A stretch of DNA of 64,000 bases from assembly GCF_963674925.1 (NCBI RefSeq), contig NZ_OY771649.1, forward strand, positions 1,178,001 through 1,242,000, written 5' to 3'. Below, in pieces: positions 44,134 to 52,994 of this stretch; the first letter of the stretch is position 1, and every line of letters starts with the position of its first letter. A program made the translations under genes and the position numbers. This stretch comes from an uncultured Draconibacterium sp. Lineage in GTDB: Bacteria > Bacteroidota > Bacteroidia > Bacteroidales > Prolixibacteraceae. The notes beneath the pieces were generated by a model. That model was not told where the DNA came from, did no database searches, and saw nothing but the letters and a program-made list of their open reading frames with translations.

Positions 44134-45875
44134 TGGCAGAACTCGACAATACATTAAATGCAGAAGTAATTTCTGTTTTTCCAAATAAAGTGAAAATTTC
44201 TGTTCCAGATTTAAACGCGTTTAAGCTTGCTGAGGAGCATTTAAAAGTTGGTTCATATCTAAGAATTTGTGATAGTGATGATGTTATACTACTTGCAATT
44301 ATAGAAAACTTCTCAATTGAGGTTTCCGAGAAAAATGGCGTTCCTGATAGAAACTATATTTTAGAAGCCAATCCATTAGGAGTAATCCGAGATGGCGTAT
44401 TTGAGCGAGGTGGTGATTCAATAGCAATACCACCCAAAAAAGTGGAGCCTGCCAAAATTGAGGAAATAGCTACTATTTTTGAAGATTCTCTAAAACCTGA
44501 AGAAAAGTTTACCTTTTGCTCATTATCCTCAAATAAAAACATCAAAATTCCAGTTAATGGTAATAAATTCTTCAATAAGCATATAGCAATTGTTGGTTCT
44601 ACAGGCTCAGGAAAATCACATACGTTAGCGACGATTATTCAAAAAGCGGTATCATCAAAAAGTGGAGATTTTGATTTAAACAATTCTCATACCATAATAT
44701 TTGATATTCATTCAGAGTATAAATCTGCTTTTCCTGATGCTAACCTGATAGATATAAAGAATCTTGTCTTACCTTATTGGATGTTAAATAGTGATGAACT
44801 AGAAGAACTTTTTTTAGATACAGAAGCTAATGACCACAATCAACGGAATGTGTTCAAAGAGGCTATCGTTCATAATAGAAGATTAAAATTTGCTGGTACT
44901 GCTGAAGAAAAAGGGAAGTTGCATTATGACTCACCATTATTCTTTGATTTAAATGAAATATCCCAATACGTTGAGAATCGAAATAATGAGAAAAAAAATA
45001 CAGCAAACAGTATTCCTTGGGAAGATAGTTCTGGTGATGCATTTGTTTTTAGTGACGATACAATACCTAGGTTATTCACTGAAAAACTAGTTCCCAAAGG
45101 AACATCGGCGTCAGGGACGTTAAATGGAAAGCTTATAAACTTTCTTAATCGTCTGGAAAATAAGATACATGATAATAGATATAATTTCTTATTAGGTAAA
45201 AAATCGGCTGAGATATCTTTTGAAGATACTTTAAAACAGTTACTTGGTTACAAAGACGGTGAAAAATCAAATGTTACTGTAATTGATTTAAGTGGTGTGC
45301 CATTTGAAGTATTAAGTATAACAGTTTCATTAATATCTAGGATTTTATTTGAATATGGATATTTTTATAAGAGGCTAAGAAGCGAAAACGACCCAGAGGA
45401 AAAGATTAATAATGATATACCGTTATTATTGGTTTACGAAGAAGCTCACAAATATGTACCAACAAGTGATTTAGTAAAATATAGAGCTTCAAAAAATTCA
45501 ATAGAAAGAATTGCAAAAGAGGGACGTAAATATGGAGTTACGCTTCTTCTTGCTAGCCAAAGACCTTCTGAAATATCAGAAACAATCTTTTCTCAATGCA
45601 ACAACTTTGTAGCAATGAGATTAACTAATCCCAATGACCAAAACTATGTAAAAAAGTTACTGCCAGATACATTGGGAAATTTAATTGATAAGATGCCATC
45701 ATTGAAAGCTGGTGAAGCTTTGTTGATTGGCGAATCTGTTGTTTTACCATCAATAGTGCAGATTGAAAAATGTAATCAACCACCTTCTTCAAATGATATT
45801 CCATACTGGGAATTGTGGAAAGATGAATGGAAGGACTTAGACATCGATGATTTGAAAAAAGAATGGTACAAATAA
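44133..45875 (+). CDS. HerA-like DNA translocase ATPase
   Basis: 580 residues. An N-terminal HAS-barrel-like beta domain (1-110) is followed by the FtsK/HerA ATPase: Walker A GSTGSGKSHT at about 154-163, IIFDIHSEY, Walker B LLLVYEEAHKYVP near 430, the arginine-containing IAKEGRKYGVTLLLASQRPSEIS and FVAMRLTNPNDQNYV. Hexameric HerA with an attached nuclease (DUF4297, Sir2 or NurA types) degrades invading DNA. It ends 3 bases before the cassette end box. Confidence 0.92.
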   Translation: MAELDNTLNAEVISVFPNKVKISVPDLNAFKLAEEHLKVGSYLRICDSDDVILLAIIENFSIEVSEKNGVPDRNYILEANPLGVIRDGVFERGGDSIAIPPKKVEPAKIEEIATIFEDSLKPEEKFTFCSLSSNKNIKIPVNGNKFFNKHIAIVGSTGSGKSHTLATIIQKAVSSKSGDFDLNNSHTIIFDIHSEYKSAFPDANLIDIKNLVLPYWMLNSDELEELFLDTEANDHNQRNVFKEAIVHNRRLKFAGTAEEKGKLHYDSPLFFDLNEISQYVENRNNEKKNTANSIPWEDSSGDAFVFSDDTIPRLFTEKLVPKGTSASGTLNGKLINFLNRLENKIHDNRYNFLLGKKSAEISFEDTLKQLLGYKDGEKSNVTVIDLSGVPFEVLSITVSLISRILFEYGYFYKRLRSENDPEEKINNDIPLLLVYEEAHKYVPTSDLVKYRASKNSIERIAKEGRKYGVTLLLASQRPSEISETIFSQCNNFVAMRLTNPNDQNYVKKLLPDTLGNLIDKMPSLKAGEALLIGESVVLPSIVQIEKCNQPPSSNDIPYWELWKDEWKDLDIDDLKKEWYK

Positions 45876-45878
45876 ACA

Positions 45879-46086
45879 ACGAAATGCCAACAAGCTAGCA
45901 TATGTAACGTGCCGATTTGACTGTAACACGGGGTTCGGTGGTTTCTAGCAGCTCCGCCAAATCAGAGATTTGACAGAGTCTGAATTGAAAAATTACTCTG
46001 CAAATCTCTGATTTGGCTCTTTGACGGTTAACCGAGAAATTAACGCTTAATGGCACGCTACACATCTAGCAATCGTTATAAGCCAT
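45879..46086 (+). other. attC-like site 1 (end of cassette 1 / start of cassette 2)
   Basis: R'' AACAAC-type box ending ATGCCAAC (45884-45891); L'' GCTAGCATATGTAACGTGCC; L' GGCACGCTACACATCTAGC; R' CGTTATAAGCC (46074-46084). L'' and L' pair over 17 bases with an A opposite C. The loop contains a second inverted repeat (CCAAATCAGAGATTTG with CAAATCTCTGATTTGG). Confidence 0.75.
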
Positions 46087-46103
46087 ATTAGAAACTCTAC
46101 AAA

Positions 46104-46778
46104 ATGAAAATATTTATTAATATATTTTGCTTCTTACTTATCGTTTTCATACCACATTCACAAACGCAATCAATTGAAAACAATAATAATGACCAATTTA
46201 AAAATGAGCTAGAATTACTGTTGAATGAGCCAGTTATAAATTTTTCTTTAAGGGACAATTCTGGAAATATTGTCAAATTAAAACAATTCAAAAACAAAAT
46301 ATTAGTCCTTAACTTTTGGGATACAAGTTGTGCTAAATGCATAAGGGATATACCATATTACAACAAGCTGAATTGGTACTATAAAAATACATCTGAAATT
46401 GTATTTATAAGTATCTGTATTGACAATGTTGAAAAAAAGCAGATTTGGAAAGAATTAATTCAAAAACATAAATTCGATGGCATTCAAGTGTTTCTTCCAA
46501 AAAATAAAAAGAATAAAAAAGAGAATCAATTTTACAAGGACAACATAACATCATTTCCGACTTCATTATTAGTCTCAAAAAGTGGCAAAGTACTAGGTGC
46601 TTTGCCAGACTTGAATAGCATTATTGCAACTTATGTTGTAGAAAATGGCTTTCAAGATAAATCGACTGTTGAATCGGTGAAAGAAGCATCTATTAAAAAT
46701 GCATCATATACCAAATGGTTTGATATCAACCAATTTTATATTAATCAATTTATGATGATAAATATGCAACTTGAGTAA
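46104..46778 (+). CDS. TlpA-like exported thioredoxin family protein (cassette 2)
   Basis: 224 residues, signal peptide MKIFINIFCFLLIVFIPHSQTQ. The redoxin domain has the CxxC in NFWDTSCAKCIRDIPYYNKL and FPTSLLVSKSGKVLG. It ends in an AT-rich, Asn/Met-rich tail. Codon use is more AT-rich than the core genes, as for the other cassette genes. It is the only gene of its cassette; its start lies 28 bases after the cassette boundary. Confidence 0.82.
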   Translation: MKIFINIFCFLLIVFIPHSQTQSIENNNNDQFKNELELLLNEPVINFSLRDNSGNIVKLKQFKNKILVLNFWDTSCAKCIRDIPYYNKLNWYYKNTSEIVFISICIDNVEKKQIWKELIQKHKFDGIQVFLPKNKKNKKENQFYKDNITSFPTSLLVSKSGKVLGALPDLNSIIATYVVENGFQDKSTVESVKEASIKNASYTKWFDINQFYINQFMMINMQLE

Positions 46779-46781
46779 AAT

Positions 46782-46931
46782 ACGGCTTATAACAAAGTAC
46801 ATATTGCAGGGCGGGATTCGGTGGTACGCCAACTGCGGATTCTCGTTTCGCAGTTCCGTGTCCGCCAGCTGGCGGACAGGAACGCGCTCCGAAATCCGCC
46901 CCGACAACATGTACCAACCGTTAACGGCAAT
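46782..46931 (+). other. attC-like site 2 (end of cassette 2 / start of cassette 3)
   Basis: R'' AC-GGCTTAT-AAC; L'' GTACATATTGCAGGGCGGG; L' CCGCCCCGACAACATGTAC; R' GTT-AACGGCA-AT. Arms pair with an A opposite C in ACATATTG/CAACATGT. The loop carries a 20-bp perfect palindrome centred on CCGCCAGCTGGCGG. Confidence 0.8.
46859..46878. repeat. 20-bp palindrome around CCGCCAGCTGGCGG
   Basis: TGTCCGCCAGCTGGCGGACA is perfect. The same core is found inside both group II introns (53286-53299, 56776-56789) and again at 57011-57032. Confidence 0.7.
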
Positions 46932-46973
46932 GGTGACCCGTCCTAAAAAAAGGCTACACAAAATGTAGCAAAT

Positions 46974-47345
46974 ATGTATAAAAATGATGGTATCTTAAGA
47001 AGATACAGCGAGGGTTTTAAACTCAAAATTTTAGCCGAACTTAGTACAGGAAAATATTCCAAAAGAGAACTTGGGGACATTTATGGCGTTAACCGGACCA
47101 CCATAAATGAATGGGTGAAGAAGTACAACCGGAAAGATTTAATGAATACACGAATACTAGTGGAAACAGAAGGAGAAACATCACGACTGAAAGCCTTGCA
47201 AAAGGAGATCAAGCAACTAAAAGAGTTGTTGATCAAGAAAGACCTTGACAAGTTGGCCCTGGATTCATATCTGGAAGTAGCAGCAGAAAAACTGGGGTAC
47301 AAGAACGTGGATGAGTTAAAAAAAAATTTAAACATCAAGCCCTGA
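46974..47345 (+). CDS. IS3-family transposase OrfA
   Basis: 123 residues. A helix-turn-helix (KLKILAELSTGKYSKRELGDIYGVNRTTINEWVKKY) is followed by a leucine-zipper coiled coil (LKALQKEIKQLKELLIKKDLDKL). It binds the IS ends. Its TGA overlaps the OrfB ATG (TGATG, 47343-47347), so OrfB is probably made by reinitiation rather than the usual frameshift. Confidence 0.9.
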   Translation: MYKNDGILRRYSEGFKLKILAELSTGKYSKRELGDIYGVNRTTINEWVKKYNRKDLMNTRILVETEGETSRLKALQKEIKQLKELLIKKDLDKLALDSYLEVAAEKLGYKNVDELKKNLNIKP

Positions 47346-48202
47346 TGAAGGCTACTGCAATTACGAAAAAAACAGGTATAGCAAGCATATCAAAAGTATG
47401 TGCTTGCTTTAACCTGAAACGCGATGCATACTATAAATACCAGAGGCGGTGGGAACGCTACAAGTCTGTCGAATCGCAGGTAATACAACTTGTAAGAGAA
47501 GAACGAAAAGAACTGCCAAGGGTTGGCGTACGTAAGTTGTATGAAGCCTTGCAGCCTTCTTTTGAGGCTGCACACATTAAGGTCGGAAGAGATTCATTAT
47601 TTGATATTTTAAGGGCTAATGAAATGCTGGTAAAAAGGAAAAGGGCTTATGCCAAAACAACCAACTCCTACCACCATTTCCATAAATACAACAACCTGAT
47701 AAAAGACATGGAAGTTACAAAGCCAAATCAGGTTTGGGTGTCAGATATTACCTATATCCGAACGGTAAAAGGCTTCTGCTATTTAGCCCTTATTACTGAT
47801 ATGTATTCACGGAAAATTATCGGATATGACCTCAGCGATTCGCTGGAGCTGGCTGGGTGCCTACGGGCCCTCAAAAAGGCCCTGTGGCACACAAAGCCAG
47901 CGGCCGGGCTTATTCATCACTCCGACAGAGGGGTGCAGTATTGTAGCCATATGTATGTAAATGAGTTAAAAAGAAAAGGGATAAATATCAGTATGACAGA
48001 AGAAAATCATTGCTATGAAAATGCTATTGCTGAAAGGGTTAACGGCATTTTGAAAGATGAATTCTATCTCGACCAATGCTTCTTTTCTAACATCCATGCA
48101 AAACGTGCTGCAAAAAATGCTATTAAACTATATAATAACAAAAGGCTTCATGTATCTTTAGGGTACAAAACACCTAACTCGGTGTTTCAAAACGTAGCTT
48201 AA
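47345..48202 (+). CDS. IS3-family transposase OrfB (integrase catalytic domain)
   Basis: 285 residues. N-terminal HTH_21 region with LPRVGVRKLYEAL, then the rve DDE core: VWVSDITYIRT (first Asp), LIHHSDRGVQY (second Asp) and ENHCYENAIAERVNGILKDEF (Glu). It appears complete and may be active. Confidence 0.93.
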   Translation: MKATAITKKTGIASISKVCACFNLKRDAYYKYQRRWERYKSVESQVIQLVREERKELPRVGVRKLYEALQPSFEAAHIKVGRDSLFDILRANEMLVKRKRAYAKTTNSYHHFHKYNNLIKDMEVTKPNQVWVSDITYIRTVKGFCYLALITDMYSRKIIGYDLSDSLELAGCLRALKKALWHTKPAAGLIHHSDRGVQYCSHMYVNELKRKGINISMTEENHCYENAIAERVNGILKDEFYLDQCFFSNIHAKRAAKNAIKLYNNKRLHVSLGYKTPNSVFQNVA

Positions 48203-48393
48203 AAAAATGATTAACCTGTAGCCGTATTCTAGGACTAGACATGGTAATTTTTCAAAAAAATAGGTGAGGTATTAATATAGAATAAATGTATTTACCCGCT
48301 CTTTTTGCTCATTGTTGGGGCAGCTAAACAAGCCTTTTTTTGTTCTAAGACAAAATCTATAGGCTAGTTGTTTCAATCAAAGTCTGTGATTAA

Positions 48394-48500
48394 TTTGCTG
48401 CTGAGTGCAAGTCGCCAACTTGTATAATTAATTTCAGTTTTTGTATTTTTTAAATTTACAAAAACGGCACATGAGAAAATTCTCAAGTTGGCTAGCAGCT
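48394..48500 (+). repeat. Variable-arm hairpin, copy 1
   Basis: Inner part GTTTTTGTA...TACAAAAACGGCACATGAG is shared with copy 2; the outer arms GCCAACTTG/CAAGTTGGC and GCTGCT/AGCAGC pair with each other but differ from copy 2. An 11-base asymmetric loop separates the two outer stems. Confidence 0.6.
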
Positions 48501-48738
48501 TTCTTAAGGTTTGTTTTTCAGTCGGCAAAATTGTGGTCAATTTGAAAAGCATAAAAAAGGCTTTGCCATCGCACTAGTGCAATTCGATTTATTAATCAAT
48601 TTAGAGGCTTTAGTGCAAACTGACATAAGAGCGGAACTGCCCTTGTTGAGCATTTATAAAACACCGCAACACGGCTTTTACCTTGTAGCGATTTTGGGTT
48701 GGTGGCTTAAGCTTTTAATGGCAGACGATGTTTATAGG

Positions 48739-48870
48739 AACAAACTGCCAAAGGCCTGCTTGCAAAATTAAATTCCGTTTTTGTTTTTAATAAATTACAA
48801 AAACGGCACATGAGCAAATTTAGAAAGCAGGCCTTGAGAAATGCTTTTGGTAGTTTTCCCTTTTTTCGAA
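48739..48870 (+). repeat. Variable-arm hairpin, copy 2
   Basis: Inner part CCGTTTTTGT...ACAAAAACGGCACATGAG as in copy 1; outer arms GGCCTGCTT/AAGCAGGCC and AAACTGCCAAA/TTTGGTAGTTT pair with each other. Same orientation as copy 1, about 340 bases apart. Confidence 0.6.
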
Positions 48871-49113
48871 AGTTATACCAATGCGTTATGATAAAAAAGC
48901 CTATCCGACGCACCAGTATTGTACGAAGGTTTAGTATATTTATCGAGCTGATTACTTGATAAGATCAGGGCAGTTTAAAACCACTGCCGTTAACATTTTG
49001 TATATTCCATAAGGGTTTCAGTAGTATGCCAGCAGCGGTTTTCCGCTCAATCTCTCGTCCGTAACCGGACAGAGATTCACACGCAAAACCTTACGTAACA
49101 TACAATTGGCCGT

Positions 49114-50804
49114 CAGACTGTCTAAAAACCTAACCACAATTTGTTAAGAACTCCGCAGGTTGTTAACACCTTTGAACCCAGCGATTAAGTATCTTCAGGC
49201 ATGAAGTATCTCAAAGGGCAAAACAGATCACAAATATCACTTTTCCCGGTGTCGCTCGACCAGGCCATAAATGCAGACAACGAAGTGCGCTTAATCGATG
49301 TTTTTGTTAACAGTCTGAAGCTGGAAGAATTCGGATTCAGGGTTGACCATATTGAAAACGGGCGTCCTGCTTACCACCCAGCCGACTTGCTTAAACTTTA
49401 CATTTATGGCTATCTTAATCAGTTAAGGTCGTCGAGGAAACTGGAGAAGGAGTGCAAGCGAAACATTGAATTAATGTGGCTATTGAAAACGCTGCGTCCC
49501 GATCACAACACTATCGCTAACTTCAGGCGCGATAACCCAAAGGCCATCAAAAAAGTATTCCGCGAAACCGTAAAGATTGCAACGTATTTTAACCTTATTG
49601 GCGGAACGCTGATTGCAGGCGACAGTACAAAACTGCGTGCCCAGAACAGCAAAAAGAACAACTACAACCAAAAGAAAATAGACCGTCACCTGGAGTACAT
49701 CGAAAACAAACTGGCTGAATACAACAAAGCACTGGCCGAAAGCGATGGAGATAAAAAGCAGGAAATTGAAAACGAAATTGAAAAGCAAAACCAGCGAAAA
49801 GATGGCTATAAAAAGATTGAACAAGAGCTAAAAAAATCGGGGCAACGACAGATCTCAACTTCCGATCCCGACAGCCGTCACCAGATCACGCGCAACAACA
49901 TTACCGAAGTAGCCTACTCGGCGCAAACTTCGGTCGATGCAAAAAACTACATCCCTATCGATTATAAAATAACCAATGCAAACGATAAAAAGGCAATGGG
50001 AACAATGCTCAGAAGAGCAAAGACAATACTTCGACACAACGATTTTACTGCCCTTTACGATAAAGGCTACCATACCGGAAGCGAACTGGCCATCGCCGAT
50101 TCGCTCGGTATTCCGGCAATTGTAGCCATTCCTCCGTTTTCAGGAGCCTCGCATGCTCCGGACCTTAGGTACGATGTGGAACATTTTGATTACGACCCGA
50201 AAACCGATACTTACACCTGTTTGCAGGGTCACACCCTAAGAACCACCGGCTACTGGCACCACGCAAAAAACGGTGCCGGAGAAACAGCCTATCGCTTCCG
50301 CAACTACACAACACCTAAATGTAAAAGTTGTGAGGTCCGCCCGCTGTGCACAAAATCGGCTGCAAACGGCAAGCAAGTCAGGCGAAGCGAGTTTGCCGGC
50401 AATATTGAAAACAACAAAAAACGCGTTCAGGAAAGCGAAAAACTGTACAAACGACGGCAGGCCATTGTGGAACACCCCTTCGGGACCATTAAACGTCAGT
50501 GGGGATTCAATTATATTATCACCAAAAAGTACATGAAAAGAGCTGAAGCCGATTTTGGTTTTATAATGTCGGCATACAACCTCAGACGAATAATCAATAT
50601 TGTGGGCATAAAAAAGTTAGAAAAATACATCACAAGTATTTTTTCTGTTTTATGTTCAATTTTTGATCTTTTAGAGCTATTTTTAAACCACAGAAACCGA
50701 ATACAATACAAAACAATAAAAACCATCTGTTATGAAATCCGCATCCCTGGCCACTTAATAAAGCTCAATTTTAATGCCCCGGGAAAGGGTTTTTAGACAG
50801 ACTG
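49114..50804 (+). mobile_element. IS1182-type insertion sequence
   Basis: 1691 bp with inverted ends CAG(A/T)CTGTCTAAAAACC and a 4-bp target duplication CCGT (49110-49113, 50805-50808). It carries one transposase gene and sits inside the R' region of attC-like site 3. Confidence 0.87.
49201..50796 (+). CDS. IS1182-family transposase
   Basis: 531 residues. N-terminal DUF772-type domain (RPAYHPADLLKLYIYGYLNQLRSSRKLEKE), the DDE core with AGDSTKLRAQNSKKNN (first Asp), a coiled-coil insertion, a zinc-like motif CKSCEVRPLCTKS, and the C-terminal VEHPFGTIKRQWGFNYIITKKYMKRAEADFGF. The reading frame is intact and reaches the right inverted end. Confidence 0.93.
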   Translation: MKYLKGQNRSQISLFPVSLDQAINADNEVRLIDVFVNSLKLEEFGFRVDHIENGRPAYHPADLLKLYIYGYLNQLRSSRKLEKECKRNIELMWLLKTLRPDHNTIANFRRDNPKAIKKVFRETVKIATYFNLIGGTLIAGDSTKLRAQNSKKNNYNQKKIDRHLEYIENKLAEYNKALAESDGDKKQEIENEIEKQNQRKDGYKKIEQELKKSGQRQISTSDPDSRHQITRNNITEVAYSAQTSVDAKNYIPIDYKITNANDKKAMGTMLRRAKTILRHNDFTALYDKGYHTGSELAIADSLGIPAIVAIPPFSGASHAPDLRYDVEHFDYDPKTDTYTCLQGHTLRTTGYWHHAKNGAGETAYRFRNYTTPKCKSCEVRPLCTKSAANGKQVRRSEFAGNIENNKKRVQESEKLYKRRQAIVEHPFGTIKRQWGFNYIITKKYMKRAEADFGFIMSAYNLRRIINIVGIKKLEKYITSIFSVLCSIFDLLELFLNHRNRIQYKTIKTICYEIRIPGHLIKLNFNAPGKGF

Positions 50805-50846
50805 CCGTTACCCAACATACAATGAACGAATGAGAATTGCAATTTT

Positions 50847-52219
50847 ATGAGCTTAATAAGACCAAGATTAAATGATTTTTATAATGTACCGATAACTCAA
50901 GAGGAAGTTGATTTTGCTATACCTTTTCTTGATGAGGATATCCCTTTGTATGTTGACCCTTTTTTATTGTGGAAATCACCCTCCATGCAAGACAATTCTA
51001 TCCACCTGACAGTAACAAACAGTTTTAACTATCTCGGTTTTTTAATTAATAAGGGTAAAGAGAATGATGCAATTCAAATATTAATTCAAGCTTCAGAATG
51101 TAATGAAGTCGGATTTGGTAATTCAAAGACAAAAGTGGGTAAAAGAATTGGTAATAAAGTCGCATCTAACATCACAAATTTATTTAAATCCATTCCTCAA
51201 ATTGTAAAATCAGGCTTTACTCATTTTGAAGAAATTCAGTTACTGGTAGATAATTTCTCTAAAGACCGAGTAAGTGATATAGCATGTAATTATATGCAGT
51301 CATTTTTAATTGACTTTACAATTGAACAATGTGAGAAATATGGAATACCAATTGAGAAAGTTAAACTTGAAAATTTGTATGATACAAAAACTAATAAATT
51401 CACATCCGAAGAAACATACCTTCCGATTAATCCGATAACAAAAACACCAATATTACTTGTTCCTAAAAGATGGCTTAGATTTATCCCATGGATTAATACA
51501 GATGATTATTTTAAAAGCTTTTATCTTAAAATATACATAATCAGGATGATGCTTTCCCTGATAGGATTAAACTTTTAAATTTTAATCGTAAAAATTATGA
51601 TTTAGTTAAATCTTATACTGAAATAAAAGAGAAACAATTTGAGAATTGTAAAAATGACCCATTATTTAACCAAATTCCAGTTACATCTGCTAAAAGAAAA
51701 ATTTCCACAATTCTGAAACTGCCAACTGGTAAGACTGATAACGCTGACAGAAAATTTGAAGACAACACATGTCAGTTAATGGCTTCAATTGTATACCCTC
51801 ATTTGGACTTTGCTCAAGAACAAAGTAGAACTGAATCTGGAGTTCAGATTAGAGATTTAATATTTTATAATAACCGTTCATTAGACTTTTTGCAAGAAAT
51901 TTATGACTCTTATGATTGTAAACAGATTGTAATGGAATTAAAAAATGTTCAAGAAGTAAAACAAGAACATATATTACAATTAAATAGGTATTTAAAAGAG
52001 CAATTTGGAAAATTTGGCATTATCATAACAAGAAAACCTGCCCCTCAAAAGGTCATAAAAAACACAATTGATTTATGGTCAGCACATAGGAAGTGTATAA
52101 TAATATTAGATGACAATGATATAAAGTCAATGGTGCAAGTATTTGATAGCAAACAACGATTTCCGATAGAAATAATAAAAAAGAAATATATCGAATTTAC
52201 AAGAGCTTGTCCATCCTAA
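50847..52219 (+). pseudogene. PD-(D/E)XK nuclease-like protein, broken by a one-base deletion (cassette 4)
   Basis: Frame 1 (50847-51578, 243 residues) begins MSLIRPRLNDFYNVPITQEEVDF; near an A4 run at 51528-51531 the sense continues one frame over (NQDDAFPDRIKLLNFNRKNYDLVKSY...) to 52219. Adding one A joins both into about 457 residues. The C-terminal part has SGVQIRDLIFYNN and QIVMELKNVQEVKQEHILQLNRYL, a D...ExK pattern of restriction-endonuclease-like folds. No slippery heptamer is in frame, so it looks like a true lesion or a read error. It leads a three-gene cassette that resembles a defence module. Confidence 0.75.
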
Positions 52220-52232
52220 AACAGTTATTATT

Positions 52233-52610
52233 ATGACAAAAGAAGAAGTTAATCAGTTTGAGAAGACACAAAGTCAATTAAGTGGTTTATATACCGAAAT
52301 AGGACTGCTTTCAAAGAAAAATCCTAATGATGCAGTAAATAAGTTTAAACTTAAATTTATAAATCAAACCATATCTGAATCCAATAGCTTATTAGGAGAT
52401 GATTACAAACCATTTGTTGATTTTGAGAAGTTTGAAGAAGAAGATGTTCCAACAACAAGTGATGTAACTATGATGTTGGAACAATATTTAAATTGTTTAG
52501 AAAAATTTAGAAGTGACAATATTCAATATCATTCATATGATTGGTTTTGGTTAGTGAATGGTAAACCATCTAATATCAAAACAAATCCACCAGTTAAATT
52601 CTCAAGATAA
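52233..52610 (+). CDS. Small helical protein, paralogue 1 of cassette 4
   Basis: 125 residues, acidic, mostly helical, no signal peptide. It shares the order KK-PxD-xxNxFKxKxxN...FxxFEEEDVPTTSDV...EQYxxxLExxR with the next gene, so the two are paralogues. No known family recognised. It follows the nuclease-like gene by 13 bases and is 5 bases before its paralogue. Role as a specificity or immunity partner is only a guess. Confidence 0.7.
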   Translation: MTKEEVNQFEKTQSQLSGLYTEIGLLSKKNPNDAVNKFKLKFINQTISESNSLLGDDYKPFVDFEKFEEEDVPTTSDVTMMLEQYLNCLEKFRSDNIQYHSYDWFWLVNGKPSNIKTNPPVKFSR

Positions 52611-52615
52611 ATATA

Positions 52616-52990
52616 ATGGCAAAAACGAAGAAAGACAACTCATTACCATCGCAAGAAGATGTTTTAAGATTTGCAATGCTTTATAAGCTGGCAGATTCGA
52701 TTTATACTGAAATGAAGGAATTCTCAAAGAAGAAACCAGACGATTTATTAAATACATTTAAAGTCAAAAATGTAAATAGGGTATTAGAGAAACTTAAAGA
52801 TTTTCTGAAAAACGAACCGACTATTGAATTCTTAGATTTATTAGATGAAGAAACATTGCCCTCAAACAGTGATGCGATATTAATAATAGGACAGTATAAA
52901 GCAGCACTTGATAATTATCGTAATCGTAATACTAATAAATATGGTAGATGGTTAACAATTGAAAATCCCCAAGGTAAAAATATTGATTAG
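52616..52990 (+). CDS. Small helical protein, paralogue 2 of cassette 4
   Basis: 124 residues. Basic N-terminal tail (MAKTKKDN), then FSKKKPDDLLNTFKVKNVNRVLEKLKDFL and LLDEETLPSNSDAILIIGQYKAALDNYRNRNTNKYGRW, matching the preceding gene in layout. Its stop lies 4 bases before the cassette 4 end box. Function unknown. Confidence 0.7.
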   Translation: MAKTKKDNSLPSQEDVLRFAMLYKLADSIYTEMKEFSKKKPDDLLNTFKVKNVNRVLEKLKDFLKNEPTIEFLDLLDEETLPSNSDAILIIGQYKAALDNYRNRNTNKYGRWLTIENPQGKNID

Positions 52991-52994
52991 AAGT

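Larger units (their letters stand above)
46934..48241 (+). mobile_element. IS3-family insertion sequence
   Basis: Two overlapping transposase genes between imperfect inverted ends that share TG....TCCTA..A...GGCTACA. A 3-bp target duplication TGG flanks it (46931-46933 and 48242-48244). It landed 13 bases inside cassette 3. Confidence 0.85.
48245..48982. other. Rest of cassette 3, no gene recognised
   Basis: About 740 bases between the IS3 element and the cassette end box. A weak ORF (48511-48771) has a TTG start and no family; I do not call it. The notable content is the pair of variable-arm hairpins described separately. Confidence 0.5.
48983..50818 (+). other. attC-like site 3, split by an IS (end of cassette 3 / start of cassette 4)
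   Basis: R'' AC-TGCCGTT-AAC (48983-48994); L'' TTTTGTATATTCCATAAGG; L' CCTTACGTAACATACAA (49089-49105); then GGCCGT, the IS1182-type element and its CCGT duplication. Joined at the duplication, R' reads GGCCGTTACCCAACAT, a GTT-N7-AT box. Complement of N7 is found at the end of cassette 4. Confidence 0.75.

Noticed and set aside
48511..48771. 86-codon ORF in cassette 3
   Set aside because: TTG start, no family similarity, and it overlaps the base-pairing segments of a hairpin; judged non-coding.
51779..52219. Separate 146-residue gene
   Set aside because: Its frame is open upstream to 51530 and continues the nuclease-like protein; it is the second half of a broken gene.
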